Positions 1-10,497 of a stretch of 64,000 nt of DNA are shown piece after piece; the first letter of the stretch is position 1; each line of letters begins with the position of its first letter. The notes beneath the pieces are model-generated. The model was given only the letters and a program-made list of their open reading frames with translations, was not told where the DNA came from and did not search any database. The position numbers were made by a program, and so were the translations under genes. Source of the DNA: Bradyrhizobium paxllaeri (GTDB lineage: Bacteria > Pseudomonadota > Alphaproteobacteria > Rhizobiales > Xanthobacteraceae); contig NZ_CP042968.1 of the NCBI RefSeq assembly GCF_001693515.2, positions 5,270,001 to 5,334,000 of the forward strand. Reading direction: 5' to 3'.

Positions 1-204
1 CCGGCAGTGAGCTTTCAGAAAGTTGTCCATTCGGCCCGAACCGAGGAAACTGACTGTCGTACTGTTTAGGTGGGGAGAGCCGAATGGATACTTGCAAGAA
101 TGCGCCTCCAACGCCGAAAAGGGCGAGAGGCAATGGTGCGGAGCGTGAGAAGTCGGCTCTTGCCCTTGGTGGCGGTACATGTGTTTGTCGGCACTCCTCT
201 GAGT

Positions 205-420
205 TACAAGGCTCCTTTCAAGCGCAGCCATCTGGTTGCGCTGCGCCCAAACAAATCATCGATCGCCGATACCCGATCCGTGACGCCGAGCGCGATCGAT
301 GGCGTTGTCCGCGGGGTTTTACGGACGGGGCAAAGGTTGTAGTGGGCGACGTTCAGGCTCACGGTGCGCCGTAGTGATCCAGCTTTTGAGATGGTGAGTC
401 GCTTATTGCTCATGCGGAGC
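205..420 (-). pseudogene. transposase C-terminal relic
   Basis: The minus-strand reading contains a VAHYNLC motif followed by RTTPSIALGVTDRV, which I recognise as the end of a DDE-type transposase common in rhizobial genomes (tentatively the IS1/IS481-like group). No N-terminal catalytic part is visible. The segment is a relic, not a gene. Confidence 0.5.
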
Positions 421-832
421 GCAAGGTGCTCCACATAAGAGGCTGCAATCTGCTAACATATCGGCTGCATGGCCGGCTTCGTCGGTACCCGCAATGAGGT
501 CTTGCTGATTGTTTTCTCCAACTGCGCCCTTCGTGGGCCCTTTGTGAACCTGTCATAAGCATGGGCCTCGCGGCCGAGCCGATTCAATGGCCGCAGTCGG
601 CTCGGATCGAAGGAGGCAGTGTCAAGCGTCGTCGCGAATGGCGTTTGTAATCAATTAGATCAAGGCTTTGCCGGTGGCGGGAGCGTTGAGGATGCCCCAG
701 CGCTATGTCCCGTGGCCATGAGCAGCTAATTTGGATAAAGGCAGATCGTGGTCGATCTGGGCTCCCCGGTCATATCGACCAAATTCATTCACGCATCTGT
801 TACGGACTCGGCCTATGGCTTCAACGCCGTCA
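421..832. other. no gene recognised
   Basis: I see no reading frame with protein-like character, no nod box and no convincing promoter in this stretch. The short open frames here look like chance openings in GC-rich DNA. Confidence 0.4.
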
Positions 833-1330
833 GTGACCGAGGTTGATCATGAGCCATTTGTCAGACATGCTGCAAGCCTGCGGTGGGATGACTACCGTTA
901 CGATCACCAGAGCAGAACTAACCAGACGCTGCATTTGATCAGCGCTTTCATCTTCCTCGGTTGATATGCGCTCTTGTTCAAGGACCCGGCGATGGCCGGC
1001 CTCATCGGCTGGTTTGCGATGCTGACGCGGCAGACCGGACATTTCTTCTTCGAGCCGAACGGCTACGATGACGTGAACAAAGTCAGCAATGAGTACAAGG
1101 AGGCGGTCAAGGTCGGCTACAACCAGACGCGCAAGATTTGTGCTCTTGATAATCTGGGGCCTGGCGCCGTTCGCACTGTACGTCTTCCCGCTGTTTGGCA
1201 TGCTCGATCCGGCTGCCGGGAGGCTTGATTTCATCCGGCAAGTCGGCACGGTATCGCTCGTCATCGGCATCGGCGGCGGCCTCTTTCGGATGAGCGTCCC
1301 GAGCCGCTGCTCGCCAGACCGAATTGGCCG
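833..1330 (+). pseudogene. decayed small membrane protein (Mpo1/DUF962-like, tentative)
   Basis: Three consecutive frames together read as one protein. The first part has SLRWDDYRYDHQSRTNQTLH and ends at an in-frame TGA (962-964). The second continues in the same frame with YALLFKDPAMAG and RQTGHFFFEP. The third, after a frameshift near 1130, reads VLLIIWGLAPFALYVFPLFG. The H-x-N-x-x-LH spacing and the hydrophobic segments resemble small Mpo1/DUF962-type membrane proteins, but the family call is from memory. A stop plus a frameshift means it cannot make a full product. Confidence 0.45.
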
Positions 1331-1909
1331 CCTGATGCCTACGGCGCCGCGGCGATGTCGATCGATTTCATGGTGCCGTCAACAATGCGAACTCCTATTG
1401 TCTTTTGATCGCACGAAGATCCTGCATTCTGCAGCGGATCAATCCCGACAAGGCGGCGGCTGCGCGCAACTAACAAGCAACGGAGCAAAAGCCGGGCCAA
1501 ATCGCCTGATGCTCCGCCGGGCGCAACCAGCAGAACGCGCGCGGCGGCCCTTCGGTATGAAAAACAGGCACTACCTGTTCGGCGCTCGCCAATGTTGTCG
1601 CAAACGCGCCATTGCACGGGAGCACAACGGCGGAACCCACCCGACAAATTGCAGCGCGTTCCGTTATTCATCTTTGCTGGCGATTGCCGCGATCAGTTCA
1701 AGGTTTGAATGGGGCTGCAGCAGACAGGCATTTTTGTTGCACTCATCGCCCTGAGCTCGTCCTGGCCTGCGTCAGGCAGATGTGGAGCACCGGGGCGTTG
1801 GCCGGCCACCTCAAGCTAGACGACGTGTAGAGAAAATGGAATGCAACGCGCGCGGGCTGACTGGTCGAAATGTTCAGGCCAGCGATTGCACGCTTCAGAC
1901 GGATCGAGG
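1331..1909. other. no gene recognised
   Basis: This stretch lies between the broken membrane-protein gene and the MFS transporter. Open frames occur on both strands but none resembles a known family. The upstream region of the transporter must lie in the last 100 bases; no clear -35/-10 pair stands out. Confidence 0.35.
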
Positions 1910-3238
1910 ATGGCCAGGCAATTTACTCGCAAGAAGCTGGAGCCGGTCCCTATTCCGGCAGACGAACGCTTGACCGGCCGCGCCGTGTGGGGAGCAACCA
2001 TCGGAAATATTCTCGAATTCTACGACTTCGGGACCTATAGCTTTTTCGCTATCCCGATCGGTCAGGCGTTCTTCCCGGCAAGTGACCCGTTCGCCAGCCT
2101 TATGCTCTCACTCGCAACGTTCGGCGCGGGTTTTGTGACTAGACCGATCGGGGCTATCCTGCTCGGCTCGTACTCGGATCGTCTCGGGCGTCGGCCCGCG
2201 ATGACCGCCAGCTTTGCAATGATGAGCGCCGCGATCATTGTGTTGGCGGTTACGCCCTCGTACGAGACAATAGGAATTGCCGCTCCGTTGCTGGTCATTT
2301 TTGCACGTTTGGTGCAGGGCTTCGCGCTTGGCGGTGAGGTTGGTCCGACGACCGCCTATTTGATGGAAGCGGCCCCGGCCGAACGGCGCGGTCTTGCTGT
2401 CTCGTTTCAGCCTGCCAGCCAACAGATCGCTGCGACGGCCGGCGCGTTGGTGGGCGAAATACTCTCCCTCACCATGACAAGCGAGGCACTCAATGCGTAC
2501 GGATGGCGGATCGCGCTTTTGCTCGGCGCCGCTACGCTGCCGTTCGGACTCTGGTTGCGGAGCGCCCTGCCCGAAACGTTGCACCGCCCCGAAGCACCGG
2601 TTCCCGGCATTCAGCCTGTAAGGAGATCGCTTGCCGCTCGCCGCATCATGAGCTTGGGATTCGTCATTTTGGCCAGTTGCACGATCATCACCTACGTTAC
2701 GGGATATATGACCACCTATGCGCTGAACACCCTGCAAGTTTCCGCGCCTCTCGCCTTTGGCGCCACGCTCATCAGCAATTCGGTAGGAATTGCTGCCGCA
2801 CTGCTGGGCGGCTGGCTCGCAGACCGCGCGGGCCGCCGGCACATCATGATATGGCCGCAGATCACTGCCTTGCTGATCACTTATCCGGTGTTCTTCTGGA
2901 TCTCCGAGAGCCGCAGTGCCCTCGCACTTCTCGGAGGCCTCGGCGCGCTCACCCTGATCGGAACGATTCCGTATAGCGCTTTCTATGTGAGTATGGCAGA
3001 AGGTTTGCCCAAGAACATTCGTGGTGGCGCCTTCGCGATGATCTACGCTTTTGCAATAGCGATCTTCGGAGGCACCGCTCAACCACTCGTCACCTTGCTC
3101 ATCCACCTGACCGGGAACGCGCTGGCGCCCGCCTGGTACATGCTTGTCGCTAGCGCAGCCGGGCTCTGTGCCATGCTCATGATGCCCGAGACCGCCCCGC
3201 CGAAAATTCAGAGCACGAACAAGCGAAGCCCATCATAG
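1910..3238 (+). CDS. MFS transporter, metabolite:H+ symporter (MHS) type
   Basis: Predicted inner-membrane proton symporter of about 442 residues with 12 hydrophobic segments. The first loop carries GNILEFYDFGTYSFFA, typical of the MHS group (citrate, alpha-ketoglutarate, proline/betaine carriers). The loop 2-3 motif reads GSYSDRLGRRPAM, the canonical MFS signature, and its second-half repeat is GWLADRAGRRHIM. ARLVQGFALGGEVGPTTAYL is the MHS helix-4 motif. The frame is open from 1841, but the ATG at 1910 gives the usual short N-terminus. The substrate cannot be read from sequence; an organic acid is likely. It stands alone, with decayed DNA on both sides. Confidence 0.85.
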   Translation: MARQFTRKKLEPVPIPADERLTGRAVWGATIGNILEFYDFGTYSFFAIPIGQAFFPASDPFASLMLSLATFGAGFVTRPIGAILLGSYSDRLGRRPAMTASFAMMSAAIIVLAVTPSYETIGIAAPLLVIFARLVQGFALGGEVGPTTAYLMEAAPAERRGLAVSFQPASQQIAATAGALVGEILSLTMTSEALNAYGWRIALLLGAATLPFGLWLRSALPETLHRPEAPVPGIQPVRRSLAARRIMSLGFVILASCTIITYVTGYMTTYALNTLQVSAPLAFGATLISNSVGIAAALLGGWLADRAGRRHIMIWPQITALLITYPVFFWISESRSALALLGGLGALTLIGTIPYSAFYVSMAEGLPKNIRGGAFAMIYAFAIAIFGGTAQPLVTLLIHLTGNALAPAWYMLVASAAGLCAMLMMPETAPPKIQSTNKRSPS

Positions 3239-4059
3239 CGCTGGAGAATGTGATCAGGGGTCCCTTCCGGCTCATATCGCGCGCCCCCTCACGTCGTCCG
3301 GGAAGAATGTAGATCGCCGCCTTTTGGCCGCCATGGGTCGTCGAGAGCACCGAGGGGATCCAGGATCTCGTCGAGGTTATCGGCGCCGTCAGACTGTCGG
3401 GCGCCCGCAACGCCTAGCAGGACGCGATCGACCAATCTCCTGGCACCCACGAAGCGAGGATGGCCCGTTTGTCCGAGATGCCAAGACCGGGTCCGAGCCG
3501 CCGTCCCCAGGATGCCCGAACACGATCCCTCCGTGAGGTCGACGTCACCAAGGATCTTCGGTTAAACGTCTTGACGTCTGGTCGGTGGCTGGTTCAGTGA
3601 CACGATCGTCAACGCGGCGATCAGAAATGCCAGCCCGCAGCTGACCACGGCAGCTAGCTAAAGCTCCGTTTCCGGGCGCACCTCGTGATTACCTTCCTGG
3701 CTGTTCCAACAGCTGTTCAACGAAAGACCTCGAGAGCATTCCCTACGGCGGCTGGCTCCCCAGGCCAGATGAGGTGACGCCCCGCAGTAGCAGGGCTTGA
3801 CGGTTCACCTAGCCACGTTTCAGACGAGTGACCAACCTATGGTCGATCCTAAGCTCGATAATATCGTGGGCATCTGATACCCCTCAGCCGCTTCTTGGCC
3901 CCTCTGTCGCTATGGCTGGTGAATTCATAAGTGGCCCCCGCGACTCCTGCGGCATCGACCGCGAACGCGACGTACAACCTAAGTCCTTCGACCATTCTCG
4001 TTAAATGGATCTATCACCAGGAGGTTCCAATTCGCTTTGGATTTTCAAGGAACGATTGG
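3239..4059. other. no gene recognised
   Basis: Short open frames on both strands show no family resemblance. A minus-strand stretch near 3850-3995 reads MVEGLRLYVAFAVDAAG, which could be a relic, but I cannot assign it. Confidence 0.35.
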
Positions 4060-5173
4060 TCCCAATGAACGTCTCGGAGCGACTGCTCGCCCAGATCGAT
4101 GCGCAGATCCACAGTAGCTCGGCGCGGGCGAAGATCCAAAGGCCGTCCGACAGCGGATCGATAGATTCCATCTCGCCGGCCTCAGCGGCCAGCCGGAGCG
4201 TCTTCGGCGCGCTTTAGGATCTGTGCGGCGTTGCTGAGGTTGAGCCAGGGCTCGATCCCGTCCTCGGCGGGCTTGAACACCGGGATGCGGTAGTGCGAAC
4301 GGATTGATGTGACGCGCGCGCGGGTTCAGCGATTGCCGTTGCCCGTCTTGAGGCCGTTGCGGTTGAGCAGGCCGGCAATCAGATCGTCGCTGGCGATCAG
4401 CACCAGCTGACGCACGGCTTGCATCATATCGGCAGAGGTGCTGTTACGCTATCCGCGCCGGCGGTTCGGCTAGCGCAACTCGCTGTGGGCGCCACCCACC
4501 CAGTGAACGATGAGAACGATCTCCGAGGCCCCGTCGTCGATCTCAGCGGCGACTCGTGGATCAAGGTGCGCCCGATGCGCTTCTTGACACGGGCATCGGT
4601 CGTCGGCGCTGACCAGACGGTTCGCAGGTTGGAAGCCAAGACGCCGAGCGAGGCCGGAGCAACGCCGGGAGCAGGTGTCCTCGCATTCTGCGCGGCAAGC
4701 TTGCCCTCGACCTCTGGCACGTGGACAAGTGCCCTGTTCCCGGCAAGCTCGCTCGCCAGCAGCCGGTTCGCTGGGTCCGCGGCATCGTATTGCCGGAAAG
4801 CGCGGCCGGCGGCATAGCGCGCCTCTTCGAGGCCGCGACTGAGAGCATCGCGCAGCACCTGATCACGTCGTTCTCCGGCTTCCTTCGGCCGCGTTGCTGC
4901 GGCGGTAGCTCCTTGGCCGACAACGCCGAGTAGTGCCTCCTCGATTGCATCAACGCGAGCTCCAACCCGGCTAGCGAGCTGCCTGAGGTTCTCCCTGCTG
5001 CGCTCGAGTTTCTCGCCGTTGGCAAGTGATAGGTCGCGCGCCCCAAGAACCCAAGACGTAGCGCCGGGACAACTTTGCACGCGACGGCTGTCATTCGAGC
5101 AAGCTTGCAGTCTGATATCCTCGCCATAAGCAGTCAGATGGATCCTTTTACTGATGGCAATCGGAGCCATCAA
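4060..5173 (-). pseudogene. serine site-specific recombinase, C-terminal relic
   Basis: The minus strand carries the C-terminal half of a large serine recombinase broken into several frames. Recognisable pieces in order are EEARYAAGRAFRQYDAADP, then VWSAPTTDARVKKRIGRTL, then DDLIAGLLNRNGLKTGNG, then RSHYRIPVFKPAEDGIEPWL and LRLAAEAGEIESIDPLSDG. The N-terminal resolvase domain with the catalytic serine is missing and frameshifts occur near 4420 and 4320. Such recombinases usually belong to mobile islands; this one can no longer act. Confidence 0.7.
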
Positions 5174-5591
5174 TGGGCCAGCGTGCTAATAGCCGCGTTG
5201 GCACGGCGGTGCGCCCATGTCCAAGGGGCACCCCAAAAGCACATTGGCCGTTCACGTTTGCGGTTTCTGAGTCCCGGCAGCCAGTCCGCTACCGGCATCA
5301 GAGCTAAAAGCAAAATCCATGAACCATCAGCGAATCTGGCGCCGCGCCGTGACGATCGCTCGCGTCTGCAGCCTCGAAGTGTTGCACGATAACGAAATAT
5401 CTCAGCAGAGAGCCGACCGGTTGCTGGCGCCGCCAGGCTTCGATGATGTCGCTGCGATGTTTCCGAATGCGCTGCGGATGTCGATTCACCAAAAGCCGGA
5501 ATTACGAGCGCGCGCGGTTGCTAGCAAAGGTGACCTCGCAAAGATTATGGGATTGCAATTTTCTCAATGACGGCAGCAACGTCGCGCACGT
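5174..5591. other. no gene recognised
   Basis: Between the recombinase relic and the IS3 relic I find no reading frame with family features on either strand. Confidence 0.3.
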
Positions 5592-5830
5592 CGTCACTTC
5601 GCCATCGGCTCGTTCTCCAACGTCAGCTCCCCGATCTTGGCGTGCAGCGTTTCAAGTCCACGCAGGATCGATCGTTCTGCTGCCTCCGCTAGGACCAAAA
5701 TACCTCGGCCGCCGCTTCCTGAAGCTGGGATTTCCACTGCGTGATCTGGTTCGGGTGCACGTCCAACTGCTCAGCCAGCTATGGCCTTAGATGCTGGTGC
5801 GTAGTGCCGGCGGGCTCGTTTGCTCATCAT
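5592..5830 (-). pseudogene. IS3-family OrfA relic
   Basis: Starting at the ATG at 5830, the minus strand reads MMSKRARRHYAPASKA. In a shifted frame it continues QLDVHPNQITQWKSQL, then LHAKIGELTLENEPM. These are the helix-turn-helix and leucine-zipper parts of an IS3-family OrfA. At least one frameshift and the loss of OrfB make it a fragment. Confidence 0.65.
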
Positions 5831-6113
5831 CTCTCCTGAAGCGCGGGACAATCTTACCCGCTGTCAGGCAGAAACTCCGCTTATCGCCCTGTCCAGATCT
5901 CCGGAGCCAGCTATGAGGTTCTGCGATTTCAAATGGGGGCCGATACACAGGCAACCGGCATCACTCCAAAAGTTGGTAGGTTGAACTTAGTTGGTCTGAG
6001 ACCTTTAATAATAACTAGGTTAGAGGGCTAAGATCAAACTTGCCGCAACGGCGAGAGGACTTTAGTACCGCGAACAGCTCTTCAGGCGAGTCTAAAAGAC
6101 GGCGGGCCATACT

Positions 6114-7904
6114 ATGCTTCGTGTTCTCTTTCTGATTGGCTTAACCGTTGCAGCCATGACAAGATCGAGCGCCCAGGGCGCTGACGCCAATCCAATATAT
6201 GTTGATCAAGGTGTAGATTGGACCGCGACGGCGAGAGCGGACTTCTATGTGCGCGATCAGGGCTCGCGTTTGATCACGCTATCCTGGATGCAGGCGCTAA
6301 AGCAAAGGAACGGGCAACCGTTCCTCGCGGATGGTCTGTCGCGGTACGGCTATCTAGCCAATCCTGGAAACAAAGCCAACCTTCCCATCGGCTTTCATGC
6401 CTCCGGTCCTGAAGGTTTCCAGGTTGTCGGAATGACCTGCTCGGCATGTCATACGCGCCAGATCGAAGTTGAAGGCAAGGTGTATCGCGTCGATGGTGGT
6501 CCCGGGCTCGTGGACTTCTACGCGCTGCTTGGCGATTTGGACAAGGCAGTCGGTGATGTGCTTTCTAGCGACGACTCGTTTGCTCCGTTTGCTGCAGCTG
6601 TTCTGCAATCCGAAACTCCCGATCCGACCGATGTTGAGAATCTTCGCCGGCAGGTAGATAGGTGGTACTTGCGGTTTCACACGCTTATGGCGCGAGCCCT
6701 GCCCAAAAACGGCTGGGGAGTGGGCCGTCTGGATGCTGTCGGGATGATCTTCAACCGCTTATCCGGACTGGACATCGGTCCGCCACCCGATTTCATGATT
6801 CCGGAAAACATAAAAACCGCTGACGCTCCCGTGAGATACCCATTCCTTTGGAATGCGCCGCGGCAAGACAAGACGCAATGGCCGGGATTTGCAAAGAATG
6901 GAAGTGACATCTTGGGGCTGGCCCGGAACGTTGGCGAGGTTCTAGGGGTGTTCGCTACGTTCGAGCCGAAGCGTCAGGGCGCGCTCATCAATTTCCTCAA
7001 TGACAATTCCACCAATTTCGACGGTCTTAGCGAGCTTGAAAACTTGGTGAAGCGAATCGGCCCTCCGAAATGGCCCTGGAAGATTGACGCTGCCTTAGCC
7101 ATCCGGGGCAAAATGATCTTTGAAAGATATCCCGCTGAAGGGGGATGTAGCGGGTGCCATGGGATTGAAGACGGCGAGCAGCGCTTTCCATTCATCAAAA
7201 CATGGAGAACCGTGGTCCAGAACGTCGGTACGGATACACGAGAATACGATGTCCTCGCCTGGAAAGCGAAGACGGGCGTGCTGAATGGAGCGTACATTCC
7301 CTTCGCGACCGCGCCGCTCAAGGAAAACGATCAGATCTTTAACATTCTTGCAACCTCGGTCATTGGTTCGATCGCAGAACACCTGTTGGCCGGCGGTGCC
7401 CCTTCCAACGCACGGGTCGCGACGGCGCCAGATCCGGGGTCGTCGGAGACTCGGGAGTCTCTGGGGCTGGTACGACTACCGCCAACCCTGCAGGATCTGG
7501 TAACGGCTTTCAACGCTGTCAGCACCTCGGAAGCAATCGAAAAGGCCAAGCGGAAGGGGACAGAAAGAGCATCTCGCAGTCGGCTCCCTCCATGGGGCGC
7601 CTACGAGGCCCGTGTTCTGCAGGGTATTTGGGCCGCCGCACCTTATCTTCACAACGGCTCGGTCCCTACCCTGGCGGAATTGCTCAAGCCATCGGGGCAG
7701 CGCAAATCGCAGTTTAGCATTGGACGGAAATACGACATTGAAAACGTTGGTCTTGCTGCCACCCAGGAGCCTCTGAGTGAAACATTATCCACCACGGATT
7801 GTAATGACATCAATTCTGGAAACAGCCGATGCGGCCACGAGTACGGGACTAGTTTGAGCGAGCAAGACAAAAAGGCGTTGCTCGAATACCTCAAGACGCT
7901 GTAA
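6114..7904 (+). CDS. secreted di-heme cytochrome c (RoxA/CCP-like superfamily)
   Basis: A 596-residue protein with an N-terminal signal peptide (hydrophobic core at residues 4-15), so it should be periplasmic or secreted. Two c-type heme sites are visible: CSACH at 109-113 and CSGCH at 345-349. Near the C-terminus, APYLHNGSVPTLAELL is a motif shared by di-heme cytochromes related to cytochrome c peroxidase and to rubber oxygenases RoxA/RoxB. The length and heme spacing fit the RoxA-like branch better than classical peroxidase (about 330 residues). It could be an oxidase, a dioxygenase or an electron carrier; the substrate is not deducible. It stands alone, with an IS3 element starting 70 bases downstream. 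Confidence 0.8.
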   Translation: MLRVLFLIGLTVAAMTRSSAQGADANPIYVDQGVDWTATARADFYVRDQGSRLITLSWMQALKQRNGQPFLADGLSRYGYLANPGNKANLPIGFHASGPEGFQVVGMTCSACHTRQIEVEGKVYRVDGGPGLVDFYALLGDLDKAVGDVLSSDDSFAPFAAAVLQSETPDPTDVENLRRQVDRWYLRFHTLMARALPKNGWGVGRLDAVGMIFNRLSGLDIGPPPDFMIPENIKTADAPVRYPFLWNAPRQDKTQWPGFAKNGSDILGLARNVGEVLGVFATFEPKRQGALINFLNDNSTNFDGLSELENLVKRIGPPKWPWKIDAALAIRGKMIFERYPAEGGCSGCHGIEDGEQRFPFIKTWRTVVQNVGTDTREYDVLAWKAKTGVLNGAYIPFATAPLKENDQIFNILATSVIGSIAEHLLAGGAPSNARVATAPDPGSSETRESLGLVRLPPTLQDLVTAFNAVSTSEAIEKAKRKGTERASRSRLPPWGAYEARVLQGIWAAAPYLHNGSVPTLAELLKPSGQRKSQFSIGRKYDIENVGLAATQEPLSETLSTTDCNDINSGNSRCGHEYGTSLSEQDKKALLEYLKTL

Positions 7905-8041
7905 CCCGCTGCGTTGTTTCCTCTTTTGAGGCTGAAGCCAACATTTTAGAGAAATAGCCAGGTTCCAGCTCTGGCTGAAATGGATCCGGTTTTAGGACCG
8001 GGGCTAAGGAGATCGGCCGCTCCGTTTAAACGGAGCGAACC

Positions 8042-8302
8042 ATGACGAAGACGAGACGCAAGATTGACGCCGCCTTGAAGGCGAAGATTGCCTTGGAGGC
8101 AGTGCGGGAACAGGCGATGGTTGCCGATCTGGCCCAGCGCTACGAGGTCCACCCAACCAGATTTACGCCTGGAAGAAGCAGCTGCTGGAGAATGCGAGTC
8201 TTCGACGTCGGTGTCGGCCGGGATGCCGTGGCCGATCGCGAGCGAGAGCTCGAGAAACTGCATGCCGAGCGGGACTTTTTAGCCAAGAGGTCCGGAAGAT
8301 GA
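8042..8302 (+). pseudogene. IS3 OrfA, frameshifted
   Basis: It begins MTKTRRKIDAALKAKIALEA and DLAQRYEVHPTR, a typical IS3 OrfA helix-turn-helix region. The frame then slips near 8157, and the zipper region (RERELEKLHAERDFLAKR) returns near the end. The middle part is in another frame, so the product is not functional. Confidence 0.7.
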
Positions 8303-9105
8303 GCGCGCCGGGCCGCCGAGCGATGCTCGACCGCGGCGATCGGACGCTGTCGATAAGACAATGCGCCCTGGTCGGCGTTGCGCGTTACGGCATCTACCGG
8401 CCGCGACCGCCGGCCAATGACAACGACGCCGCACCGATGCGCCTGATCGACGAGCTGTTCACGGCGTGGCCGTCTCTCGGCTCGCGCCGCATGAATGCGA
8501 TGCTGCGCGCCCGAGGCTGCGGATCAACCGCAAGCGCGGGCAACGGCTGATGCGCAAGATGGCGATTGCGGCGCTCGGGCCACGACCTCGCAAAACGAGC
8601 CCTGCCGCCGGCCACAAGATCTATCCATATCTGCTGCGCAAACTCACAATCCGAGCGCGTCAATCACTTCTGGGCGGCCGACATCACCTACATCCCGGTC
8701 GGACGGGGCTTCCTCTATCTGGTGGCGATTATCGACTGGGCGAGCCGCGCCATCCTGGCGTGGCGAGTGTCGAAACGCGATGGGTGTCTCGTTCTGCGTG
8801 GCGGCGCGACGCCCTGGCCAAGCATGGCAAGCCGGAGATCTTCAATACCGACCAGGCTGGCCAGTTCACCAGCGCCGCGTTCACCGGCGCGCTTTCGGCC
8901 GCCCGAATCCGGATCTCCATGGACGGACGCGGGCGTTGGATGGACAACGTCTTCATCGAACGTGTCTGGCGATCGCTCAAGCACAAGGACATCTACCTTA
9001 AGGGATACACGACGGCCGCGAGGCCACGGACGAAATCTCCAGCTGGATCGCCTTCTACAACGAGCATCGCCCTGACCAGGCGCTCGGCTACCGCACGCTG
9101 ATAGC
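8299..9105 (+). pseudogene. IS3 OrfB transposase, multiple frameshifts
   Basis: Pieces of the DDE integrase core occur in three frames: FWAADITYIPVGRGFLYLVA with the first catalytic Asp (about 8670-8740), then HGKPEIFNTDQAGQFTSAAF with the second Asp (about 8822-8885), and VWRSLKHKDIYLK near the third acidic residue (about 8960-9000). AFYNEHRPDQALGYRTL closes the protein near 9060-9100. The order is that of an intact IS3 OrfB, but several frameshifts destroy it. Confidence 0.75.
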
Positions 9106-9369
9106 CGTCTGGCGCGCGGCAACAGGGACCGCCCGCTGTGGACATGATGGACAACGCCGCCGCGTTGCCCACATGCCCACAGCCGCAACAACAGCAGACG
9201 ACGGCCCTTGCGGCATGATAGTAGGAGAAGGAGCGGTCATCTTCCAACTAAGAAACCGGTTTAAGCGGTCCCGCTATGCGCGTCCATTTCACGCCGGTCC
9301 GTCATCATTTGATGGAACACGCGCGGATACCCCTGAAATCCTGATTGGGGTCCGCCCGCGACCGGCAGT

Positions 9370-9654
9370 CTAAGCCGTGATGCCATAGCGACGATTGCGA
9401 CAGTCGATGCGAGCCGGGCGGACGGATGCATCCGTCAACTTGATGCCGACGCTGCCTGCCCTATCGCCAATAGCTGTGACGATTCCCCAACCGTCATGGG
9501 CGATACGAACGCCATCTCCATGATAGGCTATCCGCCGTGCAGGCGCCTGGCGCGAGTATGCTTGTACATGTGACGCCTCCGGCGAGGCAATTTGCCCCTT
9601 TGCGATGTCATGCTGCGCGTCTGGACTGTAGCTCGCGTCGTCATAACGGCCCAT
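9370..9654 (-). CDS. hypothetical protein
   Basis: An open frame of 94 residues on the minus strand with a central segment (RIAYHGDGVRIAHDGWGIV) that looks protein-like. I do not recognise the family and it has no obvious signal peptide or membrane segment. It lies between the IS3 element and the decarboxylase gene and may be a remnant. Confidence 0.3.
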   Translation of the reverse strand: MGRYDDASYSPDAQHDIAKGQIASPEASHVQAYSRQAPARRIAYHGDGVRIAHDGWGIVTAIGDRAGSVGIKLTDASVRPARIDCRNRRYGITA

Positions 9655-9717
9655 CAGCGGGCAAGCCGACAGGCCGGGCAGAACTCAGGATTGGATGAAA
9701 TTCCTCAAGCTCATCAA

Positions 9718-10494
9718 TCAGCTGTTTACCTGGTTTAATTCTTGCGAAATGATATCAATGGCCTCGAGCATGGCGTCATACTCCTCGTATATGCCGAGCA
9801 AGGCTTGGCCAACTTTCAAATTGTGCACGGGATCGACAATCGAGGGGGAGTCGTAAGTTAGGGAGATAGGTCCAGTAAATAGAATTTCTTCGCCACGCTC
9901 GTCGCGTCGCAACGTTCGGTCCGTGCACCATTTGACGAGTTGCGTTACTGCTCCCTTCCCGGACTCATTGATGGGCGGCAGGTGCCGAACCGAGTAGAAA
10001 TTCGTCCGCGCAGAATACATCTGTCGCGAACCCGAGCTCATGCGCTGGTCTGGTTGAGCGGTAAGGGTCAGCAGGCGCTTGCCATCCGGACGCTCGAGCG
10101 TGCCTTGAATTAGGCCGCCTTCTCTGATCAAAGTAATGTGCGCGAGCTTTTTTGGAGCACCAAGAAGCTCTCGTCCCGAGGCGAGCGCTGCATCATTCGT
10201 TGTCACGTAAATGTAAGGAATGTAATAGCCAGTCTCACCACCGGGATCACGAACTTGAACTCCCGAATAGCACTCCAAGTATGGCCCGACAGTGCTTGAG
10301 CGATAACTCGCGACCCCCACAATGGCGATTGCAGGGTTTGCTGCAGGTACCAGCCCGTTCGGTAATAGACGGTTCACCTCGTGTCCCACCCTGAACATAA
10401 GGCTTATGGCTTGGCAGCCGAGAAACGAGCTGCCACGATCTTTGCCCCCATGGTAAAGGGGCGCATCAAACGGAATGCCTTCGACGTCGGACAT
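9718..10494 (-). CDS. acetoacetate decarboxylase family protein
   Basis: A protein of 258 residues with the acetoacetate decarboxylase fold signature. Counting from the upstream GTG (10497), GPYLECYSGVQV holds the conserved active-site Glu (about 75), and GRELLGAPKKLAHI holds the Lys pair at 116-117, of which the first is the expected Schiff-base lysine. These match the residues known from the clostridial enzyme. The ATG at 10494 is preferred over GTG because a GAGGAG ribosome site lies about 7 bases upstream. In vivo it may decarboxylate a beta-keto acid or, like several ADC-superfamily members, do different imine chemistry. No partner gene is adjacent. Confidence 0.8.
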   Translation of the reverse strand: MSDVEGIPFDAPLYHGGKDRGSSFLGCQAISLMFRVGHEVNRLLPNGLVPAANPAIAIVGVASYRSSTVGPYLECYSGVQVRDPGGETGYYIPYIYVTTNDAALASGRELLGAPKKLAHITLIREGGLIQGTLERPDGKRLLTLTAQPDQRMSSGSRQMYSARTNFYSVRHLPPINESGKGAVTQLVKWCTDRTLRRDERGEEILFTGPISLTYDSPSIVDPVHNLKVGQALLGIYEEYDAMLEAIDIISQELNQVNS

Positions 10495-10497
10495 CAC

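Larger units (their letters stand above)
7976..9291 (+). mobile_element. decayed IS3-family element with terminal inverted repeats
   Basis: The left end begins TGAAATGGA followed ten bases later by GGACCG. The right end, read on the complement, begins TGAAATGGA and also has GGGACCG at the matching distance. These imperfect inverted repeats enclose 1316 bp carrying orfA- and orfB-like frames on the plus strand. No matching target duplication is visible at the flanks, so the insertion is old or rearranged. Confidence 0.7.

Noticed and set aside
2108..3106. Long minus-strand open frame opposite the MFS transporter
   Set aside because: It is a shadow of the transporter gene with no family features.
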